A stretch of 8,279 nucleotides of DNA from Chitinophagaceae bacterium (GTDB lineage Bacteria > Bacteroidota > Bacteroidia > Chitinophagales > Chitinophagaceae): NCBI GenBank assembly GCA_026785745.1, contig JAJAZO010000320.1, positions 1-8,279 of the forward strand, written 5' to 3'. Below, in pieces: positions 1 through 6,337 of this stretch (position 1 is its first letter; each line of letters begins with the position of its first letter). The notes below the pieces were generated by a model. It was given only the letters and a program-made list of their open reading frames with translations. It was not told the origin of the DNA and made no database searches. The position numbers and the translations under genes are program-made.

Positions 1-1
1 C

Positions 2-1312
2 AATTATAGTCCAAATGCAACTTTTTCTTATTCGAAGAGAGGTAAGGTATTGGGAGAGTCATTAAAGATAATAGCCGGTGGAAATTACTCTATTAATAAA
101 TCTGACAGGGATTTTTTCCAGCAATTCTTCAATCCTGATAATACACCCAATGGTATTGATACGGCACAAGAGCAACTGAGTGATAACAGCAGTAACGGAT
201 ATAATGTAAGAATAGATTATAACCGGCCATTGAAAAATAAAAAGACTTCTCTTTCTTTCGGTACATTTTATAATCGTAGTAACAGTCATATTGATGTAAA
301 TGCAACTTATAAGAAAAAACCGGAAGGCGTCTTTGTAAAATCAGACCTGCTGAGTAATGAGTTTAAGTTTCACCAAACGATTACCAACCTCCGGGCTTCA
401 GTAAGACAAATATTGAAAGAGAGCTTCAGCATTACCGCTGGTGTGTCTGCTGAGCAAACATCTATCATGTTTGAGTTATTCAAGGAAAACCGGGAAGCAA
501 AAAATAATTACTGGACATGGCTTCCGTTCGCTAATCTCAACCGTATCTGGAAAGACAAACTAAATCTTACAGTAGCTTATCGCCGTACTATCCGCCGCCC
601 GGGTATTGGCGAATTGAATCCTACAGTAGATTTTGGTGACCCATACAACGTTCGTTTTGGAAATGAGAACCTGGAAGCTTCGACGGCACATAATTTTGAT
701 TTTGTGTTAGGAAAAACAAAACCATTTTATTTTGCCAACATAGGGCTTGGGTATAATATAGTTGAAGATATTTTCGCCCAGGTTAGAACATTGTTACCGG
801 AAGGGAAAACACAAATAACCTGGGAAAATATCAGCGGCCGAAAAGAATATGAAATAAGTACCTGGGGCGGTGTAACTATTAGCAAAAAACTGAGAACAAA
901 TCTCAGTGCCAGCTATACTTTTAATGAGTACAGCGAATTTGATAAAACAGTAAGAAAATACCGTAATGGCGGTTCGGTTACTTCCAATATCAATACTGTT
1001 TTTACACCTAAAGACATTTTGAATTTCACGGGTGGTTTCAACTTTAACCGTTTTGCCAACCCTCAGGGTTATGCCCGTTGGAGCTGGAGTATGAATGCCG
1101 GTATGCAACGAAAGTTTTTCAAAAAGAAACTAACAGTAACACTCAATGTCATCGACCCGTTTGTACAGAGAAACCGGAGCTTTACTTATGGCACTAATTT
1201 TAACCTGCAAAGTTTCAGTACTGCACAAACAAGGAATTTCCGCTTAAGCCTTGGATATAATTTTATAAAAGCACCGAAGAAGCTTTCACCGAAAGTGATT
1301 CCCAAAAAATAA
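2..1312 (+). CDS. Outer-membrane beta-barrel protein, TonB-receptor-like (PF14905-type), C-terminal part
   Basis: The frame is open from base 2 to a TAA at 1310-1312, giving 436 residues with no start in the window; a TTG at 50 is only an internal codon. The protein is a series of alternating aromatic/polar beta-strands separated by polar turns, as in an outer-membrane barrel. Around bases 575-690 it carries the hallmark of the 'outer membrane beta-barrel family' (PF14905): an RRTIRRPGIGELNP-like segment, then a DFGDPYNVRFGNENL segment. In family members this matches RRI.RP...LNP and GNP.L. The last strand (RNFRLSLGYNF) ends in an aromatic, followed by a basic tail of about 15 residues. The missing N-terminus would normally carry a signal peptide, a carboxypeptidase-like domain and perhaps a plug. 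The substrate cannot be told from this part. It is convergent with the next gene, with one base between the stop codons and no terminator hairpin. Confidence 0.88.
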   Translation, partial: NYSPNATFSYSKRGKVLGESLKIIAGGNYSINKSDRDFFQQFFNPDNTPNGIDTAQEQLSDNSSNGYNVRIDYNRPLKNKKTSLSFGTFYNRSNSHIDVNATYKKKPEGVFVKSDLLSNEFKFHQTITNLRASVRQILKESFSITAGVSAEQTSIMFELFKENREAKNNYWTWLPFANLNRIWKDKLNLTVAYRRTIRRPGIGELNPTVDFGDPYNVRFGNENLEASTAHNFDFVLGKTKPFYFANIGLGYNIVEDIFAQVRTLLPEGKTQITWENISGRKEYEISTWGGVTISKKLRTNLSASYTFNEYSEFDKTVRKYRNGGSVTSNINTVFTPKDILNFTGGFNFNRFANPQGYARWSWSMNAGMQRKFFKKKLTVTLNVIDPFVQRNRSFTYGTNFNLQSFSTAQTRNFRLSLGYNFIKAPKKLSPKVIPKK

Positions 1313-1313
1313 A

Positions 1314-1847
1314 CTACGCTTCTGAGTTTAATTTGATTTTAGCGGCCAGCCAGCAATCCCTCACTGGCACAATCCATTTGTTTTCTAATTCCTGTTTCGT
1401 TTGCACCAGGTTATTAAAGTACAAGGTATCTGCATTGATAAATCCATTTTCAACAGCATATTGCAATTGGGATAGAGGCAGTAACTGAATCTGGTCGGTA
1501 TCAGATTTATCCTTGACTATAAAAGCCAAAGTAGTTCTGTCAAACATATTTACGGCAAACCGCTGTTCAATATCTTTTATCAGTCGTACTGAACTATCGG
1601 TACTGCATCCGCTTACTCCGCCGAAGGCGGATTCATCGGCCAGCAAAACAATAAACTGGCCAAAAAACAAATTTGCTTCCCCTTTTACCGGCGTGCCGTG
1701 GCTTTTCCACTGTGTAGTAAATTCTTTCAGCAGGTCTTCAATTTCAAAAGCTTCACTCAACGTAAAAACCCGTTTGCACTGATAAACCCATACCCTTGAG
1801 CCGGGGTGAAAATTATTATCCAGCAGATGTTTGTATTCAAATGTCAT
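1314..1847 (-). CDS. Conserved Bacteroidota protein of unknown function (family often labelled 'ABC transporter ATPase')
   Basis: This 177-residue soluble protein starts at ATG 1845-1847 and ends at TAG 1314-1316. I recognise the pattern of a small family common in Bacteroidota: SRVWVYQ at residues 17-23, a W47/HG50-51 pair, GCSTDSSVR at 80-88, FNNLV at 144-148, and a C-terminal W..PV.D.W at 158-166. Databases often call this family 'ABC transporter ATPase', but there is no Walker A (GxxGxGK[ST]), ABC signature (LSGGQ) or Walker B here, so that name is unsupported. The function is unknown. It lies 9 bases downstream of the CCG-domain Fe-S gene on the same strand, so the two are probably cotranscribed; association with Fe-S oxidoreductase genes is also what I recall for relatives. 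There is no signal peptide or membrane segment. Confidence 0.82.
   Translation of the reverse strand: MTFEYKHLLDNNFHPGSRVWVYQCKRVFTLSEAFEIEDLLKEFTTQWKSHGTPVKGEANLFFGQFIVLLADESAFGGVSGCSTDSSVRLIKDIEQRFAVNMFDRTTLAFIVKDKSDTDQIQLLPLSQLQYAVENGFINADTLYFNNLVQTKQELENKWIVPVRDCWLAAKIKLNSEA
1617..1631 (-). repeat. Perfect 15-base hairpin inside the 177-residue gene
   Basis: The minus strand reads TCCGCCTTCGGCGGA, a perfect 6-bp stem with a 3-base loop. It falls exactly on five codons (Ser-Ala-Phe-Gly-Gly, residues 73-77) just before the conserved GCSTDSSVR motif. It could fold in the mRNA. Such GC-rich palindromes recur in some Bacteroidota genomes, but only one copy is in this window, so a repeat family is not shown here. 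Confidence 0.4.
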
Positions 1848-1856
1848 ACAGCAAAG

Positions 1857-2636
1857 TTAATCCAAACTGGCGGCTATCAACTCTGCCACATCCATCACTT
1901 TTACACTGTCTTCTTTTTCGGCCAGCTTTACTCCATCCGTAATCATCGTATTGCAGAAAGGGCAGGCAGCAGCAATAACCGATGCCCCGGTTCCAATAGC
2001 TTCATGGCTGCGTTCAATATTTACCCTGGTAATTCCTTTTTCCTCCTCTTTAAACATTTGTGCACCCCCGGCTCCGCAACATAAGCCATTGCTTTTGCAA
2101 CGTTTCATTTCTACTAATTCCGCATCCAAAGCTTCCAGCACTTTGCGGGGGGCTTCGTAAATGTTGTTGGACCGGCCGAGGTAGCAACTATCGTGGTAAG
2201 TAATTTTTTTGCCTTTGAATTCGCCACCTTCTTTCATTATTATCTTTCCTTCATCAATCAGTCCTTGTATAAAACTGGTGTGATGCATGACTTCATAGTT
2301 GCCTCCTAACTCCGGGTATTCATTTTTTAATGTATTGAAGCAATGTGGACAGGCGGTTACAATTTTTTTAATACCATAGTTATTCAGCATCTGGATATTC
2401 TGGTAAGCCATCATTTGAAACATAAACTCATTTCCAGCCCGCCGAACAGGATCACCGGTACACATTTCTTCCTTGCCAAGAATGGCATAGTTGATACCTG
2501 CTTTATCAAGAATGGTGACAAATGCTTTGGTGATTTTTTGTGCCCGTTGATCAAAACTTCCGGCGCAGCCCACCCAAAATAAAACTTCCGGGCTTTGGCC
2601 ACTGGCAAACATTTCAGCTACGGTTGGAACCTGCAT
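1857..2636 (-). CDS. CCG-domain (cysteine-rich) Fe-S protein, HdrB/HdrD/GlcF-like subunit
   Basis: This is a soluble 259-residue protein with two cysteine-rich CCG domains (PF02754). The first has C24, a single-cysteine CTG at C59, and CPHC at 96-99. The second has HDSC at C151, C180, a full LCCGAGG at 186-187, and CPFC at 225-228. This asymmetry resembles heterodisulfide-reductase-type proteins, where the full CCG repeat holds a catalytic or non-cubane Fe-S site. It probably passes electrons with a membrane 4Fe-4S partner; the best candidate is the gene at 6338-7660. I place the start at ATG 2634-2636 (MQVPTVAEMF). An in-frame ATG at 2676-2678 would add 14 residues that do not fit the family, and a perfect TAnnTTTG box lies between the two ATGs, so the upstream ATG may not be transcribed. 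The donor and acceptor are unknown. The following gene starts 9 bases downstream. Confidence 0.88.
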   Translation of the reverse strand: MQVPTVAEMFASGQSPEVLFWVGCAGSFDQRAQKITKAFVTILDKAGINYAILGKEEMCTGDPVRRAGNEFMFQMMAYQNIQMLNNYGIKKIVTACPHCFNTLKNEYPELGGNYEVMHHTSFIQGLIDEGKIIMKEGGEFKGKKITYHDSCYLGRSNNIYEAPRKVLEALDAELVEMKRCKSNGLCCGAGGAQMFKEEEKGITRVNIERSHEAIGTGASVIAAACPFCNTMITDGVKLAEKEDSVKVMDVAELIAASLD

Positions 2637-2651
2637 GTAAAAAAATTTATT

Positions 2652-2659
2652 CAAATCTA
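2652..2659 (-). promoter_or_regulatory. Candidate -7 promoter box (TAGATTTG) for the CCG Fe-S gene
   Basis: The minus strand reads TAGATTTG, a full match to the Bacteroidota -7 consensus TAnnTTTG, with 15 bases between it and the ATG at 2636. No good TTG -33 element lies at the usual 19-21 base spacing, so the call is tentative. If real, it supports the downstream start codon. Confidence 0.4.
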
Positions 2660-2720
2660 AATCAAAAAGACAATTCATGGCAGTATGATTTTCTTTGCTT
2701 TATTTTGTTTTTAATACTGC

Positions 2721-3758
2721 ATGAAGAAATTTTTTCAAAAACTGATAAACTGGGAGTTGTGGAATTTTTATGTCCTTTATTTCCCTATCGGGCCGGTATG
2801 GCTGTGGTATTGCCTGCGTAGCTGGTCGTTCTGGTATTTCAGCTCCTCTAATCCTACTATTACATTTGGTGGTTTTGAAGGAGAGGGTAAAAAGGAGATG
2901 TATGACCAGTTGCCCCCGCATTCATATCCCCGCACTACTTACATCATGCATGACTGGTCTTTTGAAGAATTAAAAAAGAAAATTGCTGATGCGGGGTTTT
3001 CATTTCCCTTTATTGTAAAGCCTGATGTGGGTATGAAGGGAATATTGTTTCGGAAAATTGATAACGACGAACAATTGATTAAATATCATGAAAGAATCCC
3101 GGTAGAATACATTGTTCAGGATTTAATAGAACTGCCTGTTGAGGTCAGCGTTTTTTATTACCGGTTTCCCTGGGAGCAAAAAGGAGTAGTCAGTGGCTTT
3201 ATAGATAAAGAATTATTACAGGTAAAAGGCAATGGTAAGTCAACCCTGCGGGAATTGGTAGCGGATCATCCCCGTGCAAAATTCAGGATCGAAGAAATGG
3301 AACACCGGCATGGGCATCGTTTTGAAAGAGTAATTCCTGATGGAGAAACGTTTTATCTGTCGTATGCGGGCAACCACAACAGGGGAGCACATTTTACTAA
3401 TCTTCATAATGAAATAGACGAAGACCTGCATAAAGTATTTGACGACCTGAGTCACTATACAGACAAGTTTTATTATGGCCGCTACGATATTAAAACAACT
3501 TCGATTGAAGATCTGAAGCAAGGTAAAAATTTTTCTATCCTGGAATTTAATGGCTGCGGGGCGGAACCTAATCATATCTACGATTGTGGCATGAGTATCT
3601 GGAAGGCTTACGGGGTTATTCTGCATCACTGGAAAGTGTTGTATAAAATAAGCCGGTATAATCACAAAAACGGCACTCCTTACTGGTCTTTTCAGCGGGG
3701 TAGAAAATATCTGGCCGATGCGAAGAAGCATTTTAAGATGCTGGAAAAGTATGATTAA
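2721..3758 (+). CDS. ATP-grasp ligase-like protein with an aromatic N-terminal hydrophobic segment
   Basis: This 345-residue protein starts at ATG 2721 and ends at TAA 3756-3758. Residues 11-41 are very rich in Trp, Tyr and Phe and could sit in or on the membrane; an SNPTITFGG motif follows at 43-51. The rest is an ATP-grasp fold: FIVKPDVGMKG at 97-107 (ATP-binding lysine and glycine loop), VEYIVQDLIELPVEVSV at 128-144 (adenine/hinge segment), GNGKSTLREL at 170-179 (as in cyanophycin synthetase- and D-Ala ligase-like enzymes), GRYDIK at 253-258, and SILEFNGCGAEPNH at 272-285, where E275 and N277 are likely magnesium ligands. The motif set appears complete, so it is probably active. ATP-grasp enzymes join a carboxylate to an amine or thiol through an acyl-phosphate, but the substrates here are unknown. 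It diverges from the CCG gene and is followed 19 bases later by a Crp-type regulator and then a LysE exporter. Confidence 0.82.
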   Translation: MKKFFQKLINWELWNFYVLYFPIGPVWLWYCLRSWSFWYFSSSNPTITFGGFEGEGKKEMYDQLPPHSYPRTTYIMHDWSFEELKKKIADAGFSFPFIVKPDVGMKGILFRKIDNDEQLIKYHERIPVEYIVQDLIELPVEVSVFYYRFPWEQKGVVSGFIDKELLQVKGNGKSTLRELVADHPRAKFRIEEMEHRHGHRFERVIPDGETFYLSYAGNHNRGAHFTNLHNEIDEDLHKVFDDLSHYTDKFYYGRYDIKTTSIEDLKQGKNFSILEFNGCGAEPNHIYDCGMSIWKAYGVILHHWKVLYKISRYNHKNGTPYWSFQRGRKYLADAKKHFKMLEKYD

Positions 3759-3766
3759 GGTTTCAC

Positions 3767-3774
3767 TAATTTAG
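3767..3774 (+). promoter_or_regulatory. Candidate -7 promoter box (TAATTTAG) abutting the regulator start
   Basis: TAATTTAG matches TAnnTTTG at all but one position and ends three bases before the ATG at 3778. A transcript from it would have almost no leader. No -33 TTG is evident. The upstream gene ends at 3758, so readthrough from it is also possible. Confidence 0.28.
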
Positions 3775-3777
3775 CGT

Positions 3778-4479
3778 ATGAGTGCTGACGAAAAATTCCT
3801 CTTGCTCCGTAATTATAATCTCTGGTGCCATCTCGACGATCAGGAATATGAAGAATTAAATGTTGCCCACCAATTTATCGAAGCGAAAAAAGATGATTAT
3901 ATCTACTTCGATTCACATCACCTCAATAAACTTTATTTTGTAAAAGATGGTTATATCAAAATTGGCTTTATAGATGAGGAGGGTAACGAAATTATCAAAG
4001 AGATAATTAAAGAAGGAGAGATATTCGGTCAGTTTGCATTGGAAAGAACTAACCTGAATGGAGAGTTTGCAAGAGCCTATAAAGGAAATGTCAGCCTTTG
4101 TGCATTTACCATCGAAGATTTTGAAAAGCTATTGACAAAAAAACCGGGGCTGGCCATTAAATACAGCAAACAGGTAGGAGAGAAACTTCGCCGTGCAGAG
4201 TTTAGGTTGATAAGCATGCTGAACAAAGATGTTCGTTCCCGGTTGCTGGCTTTCTATTACCACCTCGCCATGATGGAGGGCTATGATGGAAGTACAGTTT
4301 CATTTTCATTTGATAATTTTCTTACACATGATGATGTAGCTAAACTGATTGGTAGTGCCAGGCAAACGGTTACCACTTTTGTCAATCAATTAGAAGAGGA
4401 AGGTTTAGTGAAAATAACGAGAAAGAAAATTACGATACCAGATATAAAAAAGCTAAAAGAACTGGTGATTGTTACTTAA
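3778..4479 (+). CDS. Crp/Fnr-family transcriptional regulator
   Basis: This 233-residue cytoplasmic DNA-binding protein has the two-part Crp/Fnr layout. A cyclic-nucleotide-binding-type beta-roll spans about residues 15-125 (KLYFVKDGYIKIGFIDEEGNE, then GEIFGQFALE). A long dimerisation helix covers about 125-165. A winged helix-turn-helix begins at about residue 182, with THDDVAKLIGSARQTVTTFVNQLEEEGLV-type spacing; SARQTV marks the recognition helix. The segment matching the CRP phosphate-binding cassette (around residues 84-101) lacks the Arg-Ser pair that grips cAMP, and only C17 and C108 are present, so neither cAMP sensing nor an FNR 4Fe-4S cluster is supported. The ligand is unknown. It lies between the ATP-grasp and LysE genes on the same strand, making those two natural candidate targets, though this is inference. 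Confidence 0.9.
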   Translation: MSADEKFLLLRNYNLWCHLDDQEYEELNVAHQFIEAKKDDYIYFDSHHLNKLYFVKDGYIKIGFIDEEGNEIIKEIIKEGEIFGQFALERTNLNGEFARAYKGNVSLCAFTIEDFEKLLTKKPGLAIKYSKQVGEKLRRAEFRLISMLNKDVRSRLLAFYYHLAMMEGYDGSTVSFSFDNFLTHDDVAKLIGSARQTVTTFVNQLEEEGLVKITRKKITIPDIKKLKELVIVT

Positions 4480-4498
4480 TTATTACTTCTTATTTTCG
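4469..4498 (+). promoter_or_regulatory. Candidate Bacteroidota-type promoter before the LysE gene
   Basis: A TTG at 4469-4471 and TATTTTCG at 4491-4498 are separated by 19 bases, the spacing expected for Bacteroidota -33/-7 elements; the -7 box differs from TAnnTTTG at one position. It overlaps the end of the regulator gene and stops four bases before the ATG at 4503, so its transcript would be leaderless or nearly so. Confidence 0.4.
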
Positions 4499-4502
4499 TT
4501 TT

Positions 4503-5249
4503 ATGCACCCTCTGTTGAAAATTTTTCTTACCGGAATGCTGGTGAGTTTTATTGGTTCGTTGCCTTTAGGCACACTGAATATTGCAGCCATGCAGATATC
4601 AGTGTCCGATGGCGTTACAGCAGCCATCCTTTTTTCCCTGGGTTCTTTATTAATAGAAATTATCTATGTCCGCATTTCTCTGGTCGCTATGGACTGGATA
4701 AGAAAACAGGATAAAGTATTAAAAGCATTGGAATGGGTAACACTGATAATTGTAGTGGGATTGGCAGTGGCCAGTTTTTATTCAGCCCTGCATCCTAAAG
4801 TAGAAAAGAATTTTGTATTGGACAATCCGTTACCAAAGTTTGTTCTTGGAATGTTGATGTGTGCTGTTAACCCGGTTCAGATACCATTCTGGTTTGGATG
4901 GAGCACTGTTTTATTCACTAAAAAGGTATTGCTACCAAGAAACGATCATTACAATTCTTATATAATTGGAATTGGCATCGGCACTTTTATTGGCAATTGT
5001 ATTTTTATTTTCGGCGGGTTATTGATTGCAAATAAGATCAACAACAACCAGTATATTCTCAACTGGATCATCGGTGGCATCTTTGCATTAACAGCATTGA
5101 TACAGGCATGGAAAATGTGGCGAAACAAAGGGGCTGTGCATAGATTAGAACACCCTGAAGAAATGACAGAAAAAATTGAAGAGCAAATGGAAAAGATCGA
5201 GGAAGGCCTTGAAAAAATAACACCTGACGACAAAGAAAAAAAAGACTAA
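4503..5249 (+). CDS. LysE-family translocator with heptad-repeat C-terminal tail
   Basis: This 248-residue inner-membrane protein has about six hydrophobic segments, near residues 5-25, 38-62, 76-95, 111-132, 152-176 and 184-203. The first ends in GSLPLGTLN (18-26), the position of the LysE/RhtB-family G.xPGP motif, and NPVQIPFW at 123-130 matches the conserved NP segment in the fourth helix. Relatives export amino acids or similar small molecules; the cargo here is unknown. After the last helix comes a charged tail of about 40 residues with a seven-residue repeat, TEKIEEQ / MEKIEEG / LEKITPD (222-242), which predicts a short amphipathic helix or coiled coil. An upstream ATG-less frame at 4469 overlaps but does not give the LysE sequence. 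The gene follows the Crp-type regulator by 23 bases and ends 9 bases from the convergent DUF5995 gene. Confidence 0.88.
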   Translation: MHPLLKIFLTGMLVSFIGSLPLGTLNIAAMQISVSDGVTAAILFSLGSLLIEIIYVRISLVAMDWIRKQDKVLKALEWVTLIIVVGLAVASFYSALHPKVEKNFVLDNPLPKFVLGMLMCAVNPVQIPFWFGWSTVLFTKKVLLPRNDHYNSYIIGIGIGTFIGNCIFIFGGLLIANKINNNQYILNWIIGGIFALTALIQAWKMWRNKGAVHRLEHPEEMTEKIEEQMEKIEEGLEKITPDDKEKKD

Positions 5250-5258
5250 AATCATCGC

Positions 5259-5483
5259 TTAGAATTGTGTAAACACCAGGCGGTCAATCTTTTCTTTTTT
5301 CCTGTTTATTTTATTCAATAGTGTTTTATAATCTGCAGATCCGTTGTAGAAATATTCTGTCAACCGCATTTGACGTTTCCGCCATTTGTATAAATAATAT
5401 TGGCCCAATGGCTTGTCGAGGCCAAGAGTAAGAATAGAAAGCCACCTGGCCGGTTTGCTGTTCATTACAGTTTCTTTATACAC
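5259..5483 (-). CDS. C-terminal remnant of the DUF5995-like protein
   Basis: There are 74 codons from GTG 5481-5483 to the TAA at 5259-5261. The stretch is strongly basic and helical (LDKPLGQYYLYKWRKRQMRL, then NKINRKKEKIDRL), with no start signal of its own. An ATG at 5463-5465 is another possible start. It is best read as the tail of the upstream frame; independent expression would need reinitiation after the TAA. Confidence 0.4.
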   Translation of the reverse strand: MYKETVMNSKPARWLSILTLGLDKPLGQYYLYKWRKRQMRLTEYFYNGSADYKTLLNKINRKKEKIDRLVFTQF

Positions 5484-5486
5484 TTT

Positions 5487-5963
5487 TTAAAAAGTTTCAT
5501 TCAGGCATTTATTAAAAAGCACATATTTCTTTTTCAACTGTATCCATTCTGCCGCCGTGTAGCTGCCAGCTATAGCTTCTGCAAGACCTCCGTTAAGGTG
5601 TGCATTGGCACCCAATAAATAATATTGAAAAAAATGTAAGGTGGTATCGCTAAAATAAGCCCTCCAGGCCGGTAAAGCAATTTGTTCATGTCGATCGTAA
5701 GCTATGCAGGCATCAATATAGAACTGGGCAAATATGGTTTCAAAATGCCTGAGTAAACGTTGCGTTGCAGTGTCTGCACTTTCCAGCTCTTTTTCCACCA
5801 ACTGAAGAAAACTAAAGTAAAGGGAACCGAAATGACGGCCAATGGAATTGCTCTGTCCGATAGAGTCAAGTTGGTAAAGTTGATAGAAGGGGTAAGATTT
5901 ATTTTGGCTGTTGCCAATTGCAAACAGGATTAAAGAGAAGAATATGACGAAAAGATATCTCAT
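5487..5963 (-). CDS. N-terminal part of the DUF5995-like protein, as currently readable
   Basis: This stretch encodes 158 residues if it starts at ATG 5961-5963. A TTG at 5996 would add 11 basic residues ahead of the hydrophobic stretch and overlap the cupin stop, so ATG is preferred. Residues 1-19 (MRYLFVIFFSLILFAIGNS) look like a signal peptide or membrane anchor, suggesting export. Mostly helical sequence follows, with FGSLYFSF at 45-52, a long helical segment at 64-90, AWRAYF at 99-104 and the conserved GANAHLNGGLAEA at 118-130. The function is unknown. The gene lies 29 bases after the cupin gene and may share its transcript. Confidence 0.6.
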   Translation of the reverse strand: MRYLFVIFFSLILFAIGNSQNKSYPFYQLYQLDSIGQSNSIGRHFGSLYFSFLQLVEKELESADTATQRLLRHFETIFAQFYIDACIAYDRHEQIALPAWRAYFSDTTLHFFQYYLLGANAHLNGGLAEAIAGSYTAAEWIQLKKKYVLFNKCLNETF

Positions 5964-5992
5964 ACGGGCGGAAAATACTTTTCTTGTTCTTC

Positions 5993-6322
5993 TCAATCTA
6001 CGATAAATAATTTACAGCCAGTGGCTGTAGTGCTGCGGTGTGCTTCATCATTATCGCCTACAAAATAGCACATGCCTTTACTGAGTTTCAGTATACGGCC
6101 GTCTTCCAGTTCAGAATCCATTTCTCCTTCAAGGCAAAGGATAATATGGCCTTTGCTGCACCAATGGTCAGCTTTATAACCGGGAGAATATTCTACCATC
6201 CGCACCCGGATATCATTTACTTTTTGCACTTGCCAGTAAGCCATACCGGTTTCACCTTTGTGTTCTTCTATAGGAACGGAAGACCAGTTGAGAGTTTGGA
6301 AGGGGAAGGAATCAAGTTTCAT
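5993..6322 (-). CDS. Small DHWC-motif cupin protein
   Basis: This is a 109-residue single-domain cupin, starting at ATG 6320-6322 and ending at TGA. It keeps the pattern of the 'DHCW motif cupin fold' family: an N-terminal FPFQTLNWSSV, then HKGETGMAYW, DIRVRMVEYSPGYKADHWCSKGHI (37-60), LCLEGEMDSELEDG at 62-75, and a C-terminal EAHRSTTATGCKLFIVD. The likely metal-binding set is H53, H59, E65 and H95; C55 inside DHWC is also conserved as I remember the family. The size is normal and nothing is missing. The reaction is unknown; small cupins of this kind may bind a metal and a small ligand. It lies 15 bases after the membrane Fe-S gene on the same strand and is probably cotranscribed with it. Confidence 0.85.
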   Translation of the reverse strand: MKLDSFPFQTLNWSSVPIEEHKGETGMAYWQVQKVNDIRVRMVEYSPGYKADHWCSKGHIILCLEGEMDSELEDGRILKLSKGMCYFVGDNDEAHRSTTATGCKLFIVD

Positions 6323-6337
6323 CTTTTAATATATTGG

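Larger units (their letters stand above)
5259..5963 (-). pseudogene. DUF5995-like gene interrupted by one in-frame TAA
   Basis: Two open stretches, 5487-5963 and 5259-5483, lie in exactly the same frame and are separated only by a TAA at 5487-5489 and one Lys codon. Read through, they give one protein of about 233 residues: signal-peptide-like N-terminus, a FGSLYF...AWRAYF core, the LLGANAHLNGGLAEAI motif characteristic of DUF5995, and a basic C-terminal WRKRQMRL region. The join (CLNETF-stop-KVYKET) reads smoothly, so a single substitution is the simplest cause; a frameshift cannot explain it because the frame is kept. The stop sits in TTTTTAAAAA, so a sequence error is possible. Alternatives are a recent pseudogene, readthrough, or reinitiation at the GTG (5483) just after the stop. 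Family membership is from memory of the motif. Confidence 0.65.

Noticed and set aside
2637..2678. Upstream ATG giving a 14-residue longer CCG Fe-S protein
   Set aside because: The extra residues do not fit the family, and a perfect -7 box lies between the two ATGs.
3240..3731. Minus-strand open frame of 163 codons opposite the ATP-grasp gene
   Set aside because: The opposite strand carries the conserved ATP-grasp motifs; this is a shadow frame.
4469..4714. Plus-strand frame overlapping the end of the regulator and the start of the LysE gene
   Set aside because: It is in a different frame from the LysE sequence and shows no membrane-protein pattern or family motif.
5250..5258. Possible shared terminator between the convergent LysE and DUF5995 genes
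   Set aside because: Only nine bases separate the stops and no stable hairpin with a T-run is present.
5481..5495. Programmed frameshift at TTTTTAAAAA in the DUF5995 gene
   Set aside because: The two fragments are in the same frame, so a frameshift would move out of the correct frame; nonsense or readthrough fits better.
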